Source: Algoriphagus sp. Y33
Lineage (GTDB): Bacteria > Bacteroidota > Bacteroidia > Cytophagales > Cyclobacteriaceae
NCBI RefSeq assembly: GCF_014838715.1
Contig: NZ_CP061947.1
Coordinates: forward strand, 3,596,001-3,660,000
DNA length: 64,000 nt
Direction: 5' to 3'
Shown: positions 43,701-52,601 of the stretch, piece by piece
Position numbering within the stretch: the stretch's first letter is position 1
How the letters are laid out: each line of letters starts with the position of its first letter
The notes under the pieces: model-generated
Told to the model about the DNA's origin: nothing
What the model saw: the letters and a program-made list of their open reading frames with translations, nothing else
Databases searched by the model: none
Translations under genes and position numbers: made by a program

Positions 43701-44849
43701 CAGGTAGTTAATCTCCACTCTTCTTATATCCCGCAGTTTTCGCTGGAGGGACCGGAAAAAGACCGTTTGTTCCCTGACCTGCTCGGCCTGTTTATATTGA
43801 GGTGTGTTTTTTTCCAGTGCCAGATTGACGCCGGTCGCCAGATCTTCATGGGAGTAATTGGCGATGAAGACATCGTCAATAGTCAGGGCATATTCGCCTA
43901 CGGGCAATGCTTTTACCTTGAGAGTTTCGGCATTCAGTTCCTGCATAAAAGGAACCAGCTCCAATGCTGAACTTGCCTCCGGGGCAACCGGAAACGGAAG
44001 GCTGTTGGCCAGGTAGGAAAAAGAAATCAAACTATCAGAAGCCTGAAAGTTCTCAATACTGCAGTTTTTACATGGTTTTAATGTTGCTGCATCTATTCTG
44101 ATAGATCCCACTGTTCTTGGAGCACCTGTTTGCTTGAGGAACTGGTATGCCATGATAAAATTCCCGGGAGTGCCGGGATGAATTCTGTCGTTGCTGATCA
44201 AAGTAGCTTGTGGGTTCCCTACCTGTATCTGCTGGTTCAGGGTGTTGAGGATACTCCAATAATCTACAGTCTTCAGGTTATATTCTGTCGCCAACTCATC
44301 GATGACATCGGCGCACTGCTTTAGGGCATCGTTTACACCATACATGTTTTGGGCAGGTAGGTCGCCTGTTTGGTCGTATATGGACGGCTTCTGCAAAATC
44401 ACCTCTGTATTGGCCGCCAAAAGACGTTGGATCACCGTCTCCATATAACTCCGATAGTCGCTTATCGCCCGTTCCTTTTTTGTTTCAATATCAGGATCTC
44501 CCTGATTTTCTTCCGAGTACAGTGCCCGGTTCACATCGTTCATACCAGCCATTACGACCGAATAACCGGCCGGTTTGTCAAGGATATCCTCATCCATGCG
44601 ACGCAGGAAACTGTTGGCATTGTCTCCCCAGATCCCGGAATTATAAAAGGTAACATTTGCCTCCGGAAACCGGGTTGCGTAGTAGAGCATGATGAAGTTG
44701 TGAAATTCACCTGAATGGGTGATGCTGTTGCCGACAAAGTTGACGTGATCACCATCCTGAAAGACTACTTCATCTGTACTCTGGGCGCAGCAGACGTGAT
44801 AGCTTACCAGCATCGCCAGACTGGCCAATAAGGCTGCTTTTCTAAACAT
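40737..44849 (-). CDS. SGNH esterase - GH5 multimodular T9SS enzyme
   Basis: About 1370 aa from ATG 44849 (FRKAALLASLAMLVSYHVCCAQ signal). Residues 25-260 form an SGNH hydrolase: VGNSITHSGE, NSGIWGDNA, AGMNDV and DRIHPGTPGN. A beta-rich module follows at about 470-612. A GH5-type barrel spans about 630-946, with acid/base Glu in MNEPHG (near 768) and nucleophile in GEYGVPDDD (near 879). Two more copies of the beta module lie at about 950-1110 and 1113-1265 (shared KARFYWWG and EFDIxAN motifs), probably carbohydrate binding. A type IX sorting domain ends the protein. One polypeptide thus combines de-esterification and endo-cleavage at the cell surface. Confidence 0.8.
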   Translation of the reverse strand: MFRKAALLASLAMLVSYHVCCAQSTDEVVFQDGDHVNFVGNSITHSGEFHNFIMLYYATRFPEANVTFYNSGIWGDNANSFLRRMDEDILDKPAGYSVVMAGMNDVNRALYSEENQGDPDIETKKERAISDYRSYMETVIQRLLAANTEVILQKPSIYDQTGDLPAQNMYGVNDALKQCADVIDELATEYNLKTVDYWSILNTLNQQIQVGNPQATLISNDRIHPGTPGNFIMAYQFLKQTGAPRTVGSIRIDAATLKPCKNCSIENFQASDSLISFSYLANSLPFPVAPEASSALELVPFMQELNAETLKVKALPVGEYALTIDDVFIANYSHEDLATGVNLALEKNTPQYKQAEQVREQTVFFRSLQRKLRDIRRVEINYLPDSVKHGTFEDIETYIETLKNTNDLKYTHNKNLFDSYLINKPAESTIEQQLVNVINEIYLINKPVARQFRLRTGAMDDPDVGITHVWEFEDPVVSNKVEGWTIVNYGNAGTDNGILNLTGTQTYNHIRYDVPAGNAIDPAESKTAIILLKNTTADTKARFYWWGSQATAAFVEFDISANDTIYKEYKIDLSRDTRWEGTISAIRFDVPSPLYSSSYGKVIEIDYIKMSSEVLPEPEPEPVQPMAPLLPSPFGVNLAGAEFGDDMPGVYGSDYSYPTKEELDYFKSKGLNLIRLPFKWERIQQQLNGPLNVVELSRMKTFVTAARARGMWVLLDMHNYGRRKIDTTEYIIGDPALPVSAVADVWGKIAGEFKSRENIWGYGIMNEPHGMLHTTPWAGIAQAIITEIRNVDAETTIVVAGDSWSSAERWPSASDNLKNLNDPSDNLIFEGHVYFDDDASGKYDQDYDGEGANPNIGITRTAPFVNWIKQNGFRGFIGEYGVPDDDPRWLVALDNMLAYLQENCINGTYWAAGPRWGSYRLAVEPISGVDRPQMATLELYKTANSECEGQGDYQTHIWEFDETVENNRIDGWTIVNYTNANSADGILNLTVSQTYQHIKYDVPASNVIDPSHSKYASIKLKNETPDTKARFYWWGPAGDNVANFVEFDISANDTDYQEYIVDLSENTDWTGKTSIRIIRFDLPAMASTASLGENVRVDQVKLLSSIPEIQAYTWHFEEPVVNNKVEGWNIVNYTNASTSNSVLSLTTAQTYHNIRYDVPDAEPIDPSVYKYATIKMKNVTGDSKARFYWWGPVGDNVAHFVEFDILANHSDYKEYTVELSEEASWTGKSHIRIIRFDVPSPVSQASFGNVVEIDYITLSPDSPQIAQDSVLLNPIITAMFNDRMESKLTVYKNEGGLMSIGVDVPEDTRGRITVTDMFGKRLGDESRSFTKGLQAVEVRLEGTLPGFYVVTLYNYGSGEKVSSKFMIRLQ

Positions 44850-44996
44850 ATACAGATTATTATGAGTTGAAACTAAATATATAATAATAAAGAAAAGAAG
44901 AGGAAGAAGACCAATCACATCATTTCACTGTCATTAGTCCTGTGGCCCTTGCTTTCCCCTTACTTATATTGCTATCAATTGCTCCTAGAAATGTCT

Positions 44997-47900
44997 TTAT
45001 TTCTCTGTTGTGGCCTCGTATTCTCCCCAACCCTCCTGCAAAAGAAAGTACACTCGGCAGAAATGTTTTTTGCTCCAGTGTTCTCTTGCCAGTTCGAGAT
45101 AAGGACCGCGCTTCCGGAAGCTTTCTTCTTTTTCCACCGCACGGTCTTCCATAGCTGTCAGTGACTTCTCGAGATCAGCCAGCCACTCTTTGTCCACTTT
45201 TACCTTGCCGCCGGAAATACCCTGAGGAGTGTCCGATGAACTGACAAATGTTCTTAGCTCATATGGAGCGAGCTTCAGATGTAAAGTTTTGGACTTTGCA
45301 TAAACCTTATTTTTCGCAGGTTCCTGTATTTTTCCTGTTTCATTCAATCTTATGCTGATTTCCACAGCTGCAGGAATGGTATTCAGCACGTAGAAATACA
45401 ATTTTCCATCAACAATCTTTTGTCGTACCCGCACCGGGTCAGCAAGACCGGGGATATCTTCAAATTTCGTCGCCGGCAAAGCCTGAAAAGCTTTCGAAAA
45501 TTCCGACAGCTCTTTTTCCATCCCAAAAGTGCCCACCACATAGCCTCCTTTCACGATGCTTGCAGCATCGAGATTATTGAGTGCAATAACATAAGGCTCC
45601 AGACTATGGAAGCCGGAGGCATTCAAAGTTGATGCCCTCCAAACCATTTCACTTACCCCCATTTCAGTGAGTCCTTCCATCGGTTTTTCCCGTCCTATTG
45701 CATCTTCCCAATAACGATCATGGATCGTAACACGAATGTTTTCCAAGCCCTGCATGGAAGTCACCATCTCCGGGGCGGTCATTACCGTGCGGTCTATATT
45801 GGGAATGGCGGGAGGATAATGTGAACGCTTCCATCGAAGATCCGCCGGCACCAGCGTATGGTTGATGACGATGTTCTTTTCGTTTTTATATAGGGCGGGA
45901 TCAATGCCCATTTCGCGCATTACTTCTACCGGAGGTTCATTGAGGTAGTCTGCAAGTCGCTGATTGTGCATCAGGTGAACAAAAACATTGAGCTTGAGTT
46001 TTAAATCCGGACGATAAGCGGCCAGTTTTCTGCCCATCGCAGCATAATGCTCATATAAGATTTGGCACCGCCAGTCGATCCAGGCTTTCTTGGCTTCAGC
46101 ATTTCCCATAATCCATTCAGAGCTTTTCCTAAACCGACTGGTATCACCGGAAACGTACCCGGGAATTTCAATACCGGAAGCTTCTTGAAAGCGCTGTAAA
46201 TTAGAATCGTTATAACCGGAAGCCAGAGAGCCAAAGGTGAAGAGTTTAGGCTTGGCCATTACAAGAGAAATTCCGTCAAAAGCAGGTTCCTTCGCATAGC
46301 GCTCCGCAATTTCCATGACAATAGTATCGACAGCATGCATTACCCTCGGATCTGCAGCATTGAAGTTGGGGTCGTTGCCATGCCAGTAGCCGTACCACAG
46401 TTTTCCGTCTTTGTTGATGTTGATGACCGTTTCTTCACCGCTGTTGATTCTTTCCCAATCAGCCAGTGCATATTTATTTAATCTGGGCAGGGTATGGATG
46501 TGCAGGCCGGCGGTAAATTTCATATTTTGTTCACCCAGACGCTTGATGAGGTATGCCGGGTAACCATCAGGATGTGGGCGTTGTCCGCCTTGCGCGCCAT
46601 CAATATCTGGCTGGAAGGGCTCTACCGATGTCCCATATAACGGCCCTGCATACCACGCCAGCGGGTATTCAAACTCCTTCTGCCCCATGGAATGCAGGTA
46701 TTGCATAAGGCGATCGGTAGCGATAACAAACCCCTGATGGTCTCTTCCCGACCCAAAGTTGTGGAACAGCACTGGGTCTTCATAATACAAGCCGCTGCTA
46801 CGGGAAGGTACACTTCCGTGGAAATTGCTCTCCGAGGACGCGACTTTAAATTTATCAATCTTATAAATTTTGATGTCTTTCACTGCCGCCGGATACCCCT
46901 TTTCCGCTGTCATAAAGACAAACGCCTGTTTTTTCGAACGAGGCCAAAACACGATCTCAAATTCTTTATCAGCATTAGTCAACGGGTATTCTTCACCGGT
47001 TAAGACACCGGTATGCGATTGGAAGTCTATGGCGCCATTGAAATGCTGCAGCATAATTTCCATGGTCCGCGGTTTATCATCCGGATAAGTGACGATTGCC
47101 AGGTGCGGCTCTCCGACTGCATCTACTTCAAAATCCATTGCAAACCGGTCGTTGAAATGCTTTCCAGCCTCCCTATAACTGCCAAAAGAAGTTTCACAAA
47201 CAAGGGTGCCTCCGGATTCTGCAATAGGCTCTTTTTCAGTAGCTTTTACATGAGAGACCAATTGATAGCTCCAATCCTGCGCCACCGCCTTTTCTTTACT
47301 TTCGAAGACATGAAGCGGCGTAACGGTTTGTTTTCTTTGGTTATTCTCAAGGTATGTGATGGTGAAAGAAAAAGTACCTGTTTTATCTGTTTTCACCGGA
47401 ATCTGCAGGGTTGTATGACTCGATTTTTTCAGCGACTGCTCTTCCAAATCAGCCTTAAACAGTTCGTCCCCATTGTGATCGGTGAGCGTGCATACGATGT
47501 TCGTTAGTGCTACCGGATGATCCGAAGGGTTGACGAGTTCCGCAGTCAGAATATTCTCCTTGCCTGCCGGAATAAAGGGATCTTTAACCGAAATTTGGGC
47601 AGAGAAATGCCGGTATTTAAGGAATTCTTCTCCCGCTTCTACTTCTGTGAATTCTCGGTTGTAAATAGTAAATTCGTCGATGGCAACATGCGATGCTTCT
47701 TCTCCGCCGGCGTTACCTGCACCTATAAAAAAGCTGTCGTAGCTTTTGGGAATCCACCGTGGCATCCATCCGGTAGATGCGGCTTTTCCGTCCACATAGA
47801 TAAAAGCGCCCTTCTTCACATTCCAGGTGATGGACAGGTGGTGCCATACATTTCCTTTCCAAGAGTCGATCTTGTGATAATAAATGAAGGAATCCCTGGA

Positions 47901-48320
47901 GTCTTTCAAGCTGAAACGAATAAAACGGCCTGGAAAAAGCTCAATCCGAAAATTGTTCTCACCTGCATCTTTTGGACCGTTTTCTGAAAATAGCGTCAGG
48001 GGCCCTTGCTCTGGCATTTTGTCGCCTGTCTTCAGCCAGAAGCTGATCGTTCCTTTTTCTTTATCCAGATTTTTCAGCGAAGGATATTGCAATACTTTGC
48101 CCGCTTCAAAAAAAGCAGCTTTGCCGTCCACACCAGAGATCAACTCCGGAAAATTTTTGTTCAACGGATCGTTCCCCCCCATTGCAAAGGGTGAAAAACC
48201 TTCTTCAAAATCAAGAAAAAACAGCTTTTGCAATGGTTTTTTCGCAATGCTATCGTCGGCGGCTATATTTCCGGAGAATATAATAAAGACTAAGAAAATA
48301 ATTGTACGAACTGTGTTCAT
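44997..48320 (-). CDS. Secreted LamG-domain protein, putative glycan-active
   Basis: 1107 aa from ATG 48320, which gives the signal peptide NTVRTIIFLVFIIFSG. Residues about 20-240 are a LamG/concanavalin-type domain (KGTISFWLKTGD, WHHLSITWN, AIDEFTIYNREF). An Ig-like region follows, and the C-terminal 550 residues appear to form a large alpha/beta domain (YYEDPVLFHNFG, WYAGPLYGTS, GLHIHTLPRLN, DWRCQILYEHYAAMGRKL) that may be a hydrolase barrel. No family is recognised. Lies between the isomerase-like gene and the GH5 enzyme in the same direction. Confidence 0.65.
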   Translation of the reverse strand: MNTVRTIIFLVFIIFSGNIAADDSIAKKPLQKLFFLDFEEGFSPFAMGGNDPLNKNFPELISGVDGKAAFFEAGKVLQYPSLKNLDKEKGTISFWLKTGDKMPEQGPLTLFSENGPKDAGENNFRIELFPGRFIRFSLKDSRDSFIYYHKIDSWKGNVWHHLSITWNVKKGAFIYVDGKAASTGWMPRWIPKSYDSFFIGAGNAGGEEASHVAIDEFTIYNREFTEVEAGEEFLKYRHFSAQISVKDPFIPAGKENILTAELVNPSDHPVALTNIVCTLTDHNGDELFKADLEEQSLKKSSHTTLQIPVKTDKTGTFSFTITYLENNQRKQTVTPLHVFESKEKAVAQDWSYQLVSHVKATEKEPIAESGGTLVCETSFGSYREAGKHFNDRFAMDFEVDAVGEPHLAIVTYPDDKPRTMEIMLQHFNGAIDFQSHTGVLTGEEYPLTNADKEFEIVFWPRSKKQAFVFMTAEKGYPAAVKDIKIYKIDKFKVASSESNFHGSVPSRSSGLYYEDPVLFHNFGSGRDHQGFVIATDRLMQYLHSMGQKEFEYPLAWYAGPLYGTSVEPFQPDIDGAQGGQRPHPDGYPAYLIKRLGEQNMKFTAGLHIHTLPRLNKYALADWERINSGEETVININKDGKLWYGYWHGNDPNFNAADPRVMHAVDTIVMEIAERYAKEPAFDGISLVMAKPKLFTFGSLASGYNDSNLQRFQEASGIEIPGYVSGDTSRFRKSSEWIMGNAEAKKAWIDWRCQILYEHYAAMGRKLAAYRPDLKLKLNVFVHLMHNQRLADYLNEPPVEVMREMGIDPALYKNEKNIVINHTLVPADLRWKRSHYPPAIPNIDRTVMTAPEMVTSMQGLENIRVTIHDRYWEDAIGREKPMEGLTEMGVSEMVWRASTLNASGFHSLEPYVIALNNLDAASIVKGGYVVGTFGMEKELSEFSKAFQALPATKFEDIPGLADPVRVRQKIVDGKLYFYVLNTIPAAVEISIRLNETGKIQEPAKNKVYAKSKTLHLKLAPYELRTFVSSSDTPQGISGGKVKVDKEWLADLEKSLTAMEDRAVEKEESFRKRGPYLELAREHWSKKHFCRVYFLLQEGWGEYEATTEK

Positions 48321-48410
48321 GTTCAGATGTTTTGATGTAGGAAGGCCAAAGCCTTCCTTGGAGGTGAGCTCTGCTCCGGCCTTAGGGATTGCTTTAGTCT
48401 TCACAATTTG

Positions 48411-49901
48411 CTATTCAACTATAACTGCTTCAATGTTTAAGTATTCAGCGATCTTCCTGATCGTCTTCGCATGGTGACCTACTCCCAATGCAAAATGATG
48501 GGTTGGTCCTTCCTTGACCCATTTCGTAAGAAAGGTCCTTACATCCGGTTTAAAGTAACCCCGGGTATTGGTATTTCCTGTTGGCGGTATTGGACCTTCC
48601 ACCGATTCTCCTTCTGCGATAACAAATTTGAATTTGCCCTCATAAGTGGAGGTGATGCTCAACATCGTAATAGGGCCTTCCTTGATTTTAAATTCCACTC
48701 CTGCACCAAAACCCGGCTTTCCATGATATTTCTTCAAGCTTCTCAAAACCGGTTTACCTTCCGCAATGGAAATATTATGCGGGCCGTCGTGCCCTACAAG
48801 AATAAAATTCTCCTTAAAATCAACCGGGTGAAATTCTGCGAAGCTTCCGCCGATCCTGAGCCTGTCCATAATGAACATTGCCAGACAGCATTTCAAATCG
48901 GATTCGCCGCACATGGGAAAACCAGCGCTCGTCAGCAGGGAGTTGCCTACGATTAGATTAGACATTACCAACTGGGTGTCGCTGTTTTCCTCTCCATTAT
49001 AATAATAGGCAAGCCCGTCCAGCTCCTTATCTTCCACAAATTTTTTCAAGGCTACCGATACGCTCGCCGCGACCTCCAGGTCTTCCTGCTTAAGTTTTTC
49101 CGAAATCGGGTCAGAAACCGGATCCGGCGTATCAAAAAATGCGAGTATGCGCTGCTCTTCAGTTTCTATTTCATTTTCATTTACTTCTCTCTGGTATTTG
49201 GTGACGATCTCATGGGCTTCACACTGCACAACGTGCACCCCAAAATGCGCTGTGAGCATGGTGGAATCAGAGTGCATATCGAGCATGGCTTCAATAGGAT
49301 GTCCTATATGTCCGATGCGTGCTGTTTTTAATCCATTTAAAACCCTCGCAATGTTGCAATATTCTCTGATCTCCTTTTCCGACTGAGGATCATCGTGCAA
49401 CGTACCAATGATGACTTCAGGGACTTTTTTTCCCATTCTCACCGCAACACCGGTAAACTCCGGCAAGGAGCAGACGTCATCGTTGTAAAGTTGCATATAA
49501 GTTGAGGCCTTTGAATAATCCATTGCCTTGTCTGGCTGTAAGGCCACCAATACGATGGGTACATCCAGGTTCTTGATGATGACACCGAATGTGCTGGAGG
49601 TGGCGTAGGTGAGCATGTCACAAAAAATGAGATCCAGATTGGCTGCTTTAAGCTTTGGCACAAGGTCGTAAGCGCTTTTTGCGTCGTCAACCAACCCAAA
49701 TTCTATTATGTCTGCTTTATTTTTCTTTAATTTCTCTACAAATACGTTTTGTTTTTCCAGCAAATCTTCCAAGAGACCGTCGAATTGCGCCCAATATTTG
49801 AAATATCCGACCCCAAAAACACCTATTCTGGGAACAGTTTCCTCCCTTCTTACCACCTGTCCGTTCATGCCGACCTGTTCCCCTTTTAATAGTTCATTCA
49901 T
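48411..49901 (-). CDS. L-fucose/L-arabinose isomerase family protein
   Basis: 496 aa, cytoplasmic. Fits the arabinose-isomerase-type fold: N-terminal Rossmann-like domain (RIGVFGVGYFKYW, LDLIFCDMLTYATS), DPQSEKEI, a GHIGHPIEAMLDMHSD segment, a metal-site region with Glu in CGESDLKC (near 330) and HDGPHNIS, and a C-terminal GPTHHFALGVGHH. Likely converts an aldose freed by the surface enzymes into a ketose. The substrate is not visible from sequence. Preceded by an operator copy at 49931. Confidence 0.75.
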   Translation of the reverse strand: MNELLKGEQVGMNGQVVRREETVPRIGVFGVGYFKYWAQFDGLLEDLLEKQNVFVEKLKKNKADIIEFGLVDDAKSAYDLVPKLKAANLDLIFCDMLTYATSSTFGVIIKNLDVPIVLVALQPDKAMDYSKASTYMQLYNDDVCSLPEFTGVAVRMGKKVPEVIIGTLHDDPQSEKEIREYCNIARVLNGLKTARIGHIGHPIEAMLDMHSDSTMLTAHFGVHVVQCEAHEIVTKYQREVNENEIETEEQRILAFFDTPDPVSDPISEKLKQEDLEVAASVSVALKKFVEDKELDGLAYYYNGEENSDTQLVMSNLIVGNSLLTSAGFPMCGESDLKCCLAMFIMDRLRIGGSFAEFHPVDFKENFILVGHDGPHNISIAEGKPVLRSLKKYHGKPGFGAGVEFKIKEGPITMLSITSTYEGKFKFVIAEGESVEGPIPPTGNTNTRGYFKPDVRTFLTKWVKEGPTHHFALGVGHHAKTIRKIAEYLNIEAVIVE

Positions 49902-49930
49902 AATTCTTTGTTTAAGCTATTTTTATATTA

Positions 49931-49947
49931 TTAACGCACTAAGTATT
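49931..49947. promoter_or_regulatory. Locus operator copy 1
   Basis: TTAACGCACTAAGTATT, 30 bp upstream of the isomerase-like gene. Same element at 55772, 57055 and 57219. Probable binding site of the GntR regulator of the locus. Confidence 0.6.
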
Positions 49948-50085
49948 ATTCTACATTCCAATCCAATTCCGTATTAGCCATGGTGTTTTCTTAAAACACC
50001 CCGTTTGCTTATTCTAAATTTCCCTTCCTATAGGTCAAAAAGATTACCCGGAAGAACTTTACCCGCTAGTACATTGGCGTTTTTC

Positions 50086-50985
50086 CTACTCAACCGTAAT
50101 CGTAAACTGCCTGATCACCTCTTTATGGTCATCTACAGTGTAGTTTGATCCCATGAACGTCACGGTGTATGTTCCCGGAGTATTGTATACAAATTCATAC
50201 CCTTCCAGCGCGTTCGAGCCAATGTTCTGAATAGGGAGGCCTGTATCCGGCGGAACCTTGGTGAAGTTCAGTGCTTTGGTGATCATCCAGTCTTCACTCT
50301 GCGGCGCATTGAAGCCTCCACCGATGATGTATGCTTGGGTATTGTTGTTTCTGAGGATCCATTGAGAGGCATCGTTGAGAATGCTAAACGTAGACCAGCT
50401 TGCAGAAGGCATCGTCACTACCGGCAGCGCATTGCCATCGTCCATAACCGTATTTGCCACAAAATCGTGGATTATCCAGTTGCCCGGAATATGAGTATCA
50501 CTAGTCTCACCTATAAATTTGAATCCGAAATACAAGGGTTTTCCAGGGTCAATGTACCCGCTCAGATCCAGAACGCCCGAGGGAGTTATGGTGGTGTTAG
50601 AAGCAATATCGGCTTTCTCAGTAATATCTGTCCAAGTAGCATTTACCACACCGGCAGAATCCATGGAAGCCAGGTCGGCAGTCACCATAAGTCTTAGAGA
50701 ACCGAGTTGGGTTCCCCCACCTCCGTACTGAGTCACCAGTTCAATCTGCGGAACGCCGTCCTTGATTTCCGTCCTGTTCCGGAATTCATAGTCTGCGCCA
50801 GGAAGACCGGAATAAAAGGTAATGTTACCGGCATAACCGGTAAAAGCGAACCTTACTGTATCTCCTGTTTTGTAGACAGGCCCCGCCTGCAATTTTACAT
50901 CAAAGTCAGGAGCATCTACCTCTAATCTGTATTCACACGAGAACAAAATGATCATCAACGGTATAAATGTATTTAAGAACTTCAT
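50086..50985 (-). CDS. DUF5017-like surface glycan-binding lipoprotein
   Basis: 299 aa. Lipoprotein signal with lipobox LFSC at residue 17. The mature part resembles DUF5017-type proteins encoded after SusD: an N-terminal PKD/Ig-like strand region (FDVKLQAGPVYKTGDTVRFAF), a middle jelly-roll-like part with WTDITEKADI and PLYFGFKFIGE, and a C-terminal VYNTPGTYTVTFMGSN strand. It would act as an outer-membrane, SusE/F-like glycan-binding protein. 12 bp downstream of susD. Confidence 0.75.
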   Translation of the reverse strand: MKFLNTFIPLMIILFSCEYRLEVDAPDFDVKLQAGPVYKTGDTVRFAFTGYAGNITFYSGLPGADYEFRNRTEIKDGVPQIELVTQYGGGGTQLGSLRLMVTADLASMDSAGVVNATWTDITEKADIASNTTITPSGVLDLSGYIDPGKPLYFGFKFIGETSDTHIPGNWIIHDFVANTVMDDGNALPVVTMPSASWSTFSILNDASQWILRNNNTQAYIIGGGFNAPQSEDWMITKALNFTKVPPDTGLPIQNIGSNALEGYEFVYNTPGTYTVTFMGSNYTVDDHKEVIRQFTITVE

Positions 50986-50996
50986 ATCTGTCTGTT

Positions 50997-52583
50997 TTAA
51001 TATCCCGGGTTTTGGGTTAATGCTTTGTTTAAAGCCATCTCCGCAGTTGGAATAGGCAGTAAATAATTTCTCTCAGAAATGTTGGTAGGAGCCAACACGT
51101 GTCCCTGGGCGGCATCATTCTCTAATGCCCACACTCTGTATTCTTTCATCCGTCCGACAAAAGTTCCCCAACGGATGTAATCAGGCCTTCTGGAGGCCTC
51201 GAAACAAAACTCCCTTGCGCGTTCATCAATTATTGCCTGGAAAAATTCCGCTTTGCTCATTCCTGAGGGTAATTCCGCGTCCACCTCCGGATTCGGGGGT
51301 ACCGGAAGCAATAGGCCGTAGGCTCTCCTCCTCACCTGATTGATGGCATCATATGCAAGGCCGGTTGGGCCGTTCACTTCATTTTCAGCTTCTGCGATCA
51401 TCAACAGCACATCAGAATACCGGAGAATAGGAAAATTTTGTGCCGACACTACCCTGTCTTTGGGAGTTAGGGTTTCGTACTCTCTTCTCCACTTACCCAT
51501 TGTTCTTCTCCAAAGATCCGGATTGTAAGTCTGTACAGCAGGGACGCCTATATAAGTAAAAGGAGCAATGTTCCAGTCCCTTCGCAGATCCGGTGACTCT
51601 TCCGGTGACTCAGAATTTTCATCTCCGGTTTCATAAAGGTCATATAACCATCTGGTAGCCAGAACAGACCCTCCACTATAGCCTATCTGTTCATCTGCGC
51701 TTCTTATACCTCCACGCGCTCCGATGTAATAGGTATACTCTTGAGATCCCGAAGACAACAGGCCGTAGAATTCTACTTCCCAAATACTTTCCTTGTTGTC
51801 GTACTCATCCTTGGCGTATTTGATAAAAATGTCCTTATAGTCAGGGTTAAGTGCATGAAAATTCGATTCCTGCACTTTTTTAGCCCACTCCAACGCTTCG
51901 GCGTACTTGGGCTTATCTCCCAATGGGTAACCGGCCATGGTTAAACACACACGGGCAAGGATTCCCTGGACAGCCGAACGGGAAATCCTCCCTCCCCCGC
52001 TCAAGTTTTCCGCCTCTTCTACCAGACCCTCTGCTGCTTTCATATCTTGGAGTATATGTGCATATACCTCTTCGATAGATGATCTCGGGACGTTGACGTT
52101 ACCGATATCCGGTTTTTCGGTAAGTAGCATGGGCACACCTCCATAGTTTTTTACCAACAAAAAGTAATAATACCCTCTGAGGAATAGCGCCTGGCCTTTG
52201 ATTTTGTTCCTTGCATCCTCATCCAATTCGGGATTATCCACCTTGGCAAGTACAAGGTTCGCCCTGTATATACCCTGATAAAGGGTCTTCCAGAGATTGG
52301 TAATCTGGGCATCTGTAGGTGTATAAATGTATGCCGTGGTATTAAGTTGGCCGGTATTGGTGTATTCAATGTCCGTGCTGACATTTAGCCAATAGGGAAT
52401 TACATCCCCATAGGTGGCCTGGCTTCCCAGCACGTCATAAACACCGGACAGACCCGTTTCGAGCTCCGCAATCGTGGAATATTCCGGAGCAATAAAATTG
52501 GTGGGCTCTGTGCTGAGGAAATCTTCGCAGGAGGTGCAGAAAATTCCCAATAGAAAGATTAATGTATATAATTTGAAATTCAT
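50997..52583 (-). CDS. susD: SusD/RagB-family glycan-binding lipoprotein
   Basis: 528 aa. Lipobox FCTSC at residue 19. Typical SusD motifs: an N-terminal SusD-like helix bundle with ALFLRGYYYFLLVKNYGGVPML near residue 130, GRISRSAVQGILARVCLTMAG near 200, and the C-terminal LRYSDVLLMIAEAENE and DERAREFCFEASRRPDYIRWG. It forms the lid of the SusC channel and captures oligosaccharide. 18 bp after susC. Confidence 0.9.
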   Translation of the reverse strand: MNFKLYTLIFLLGIFCTSCEDFLSTEPTNFIAPEYSTIAELETGLSGVYDVLGSQATYGDVIPYWLNVSTDIEYTNTGQLNTTAYIYTPTDAQITNLWKTLYQGIYRANLVLAKVDNPELDEDARNKIKGQALFLRGYYYFLLVKNYGGVPMLLTEKPDIGNVNVPRSSIEEVYAHILQDMKAAEGLVEEAENLSGGGRISRSAVQGILARVCLTMAGYPLGDKPKYAEALEWAKKVQESNFHALNPDYKDIFIKYAKDEYDNKESIWEVEFYGLLSSGSQEYTYYIGARGGIRSADEQIGYSGGSVLATRWLYDLYETGDENSESPEESPDLRRDWNIAPFTYIGVPAVQTYNPDLWRRTMGKWRREYETLTPKDRVVSAQNFPILRYSDVLLMIAEAENEVNGPTGLAYDAINQVRRRAYGLLLPVPPNPEVDAELPSGMSKAEFFQAIIDERAREFCFEASRRPDYIRWGTFVGRMKEYRVWALENDAAQGHVLAPTNISERNYLLPIPTAEMALNKALTQNPGY

Positions 52584-52601
52584 GACCGTTCAATTTTAAG
52601 T

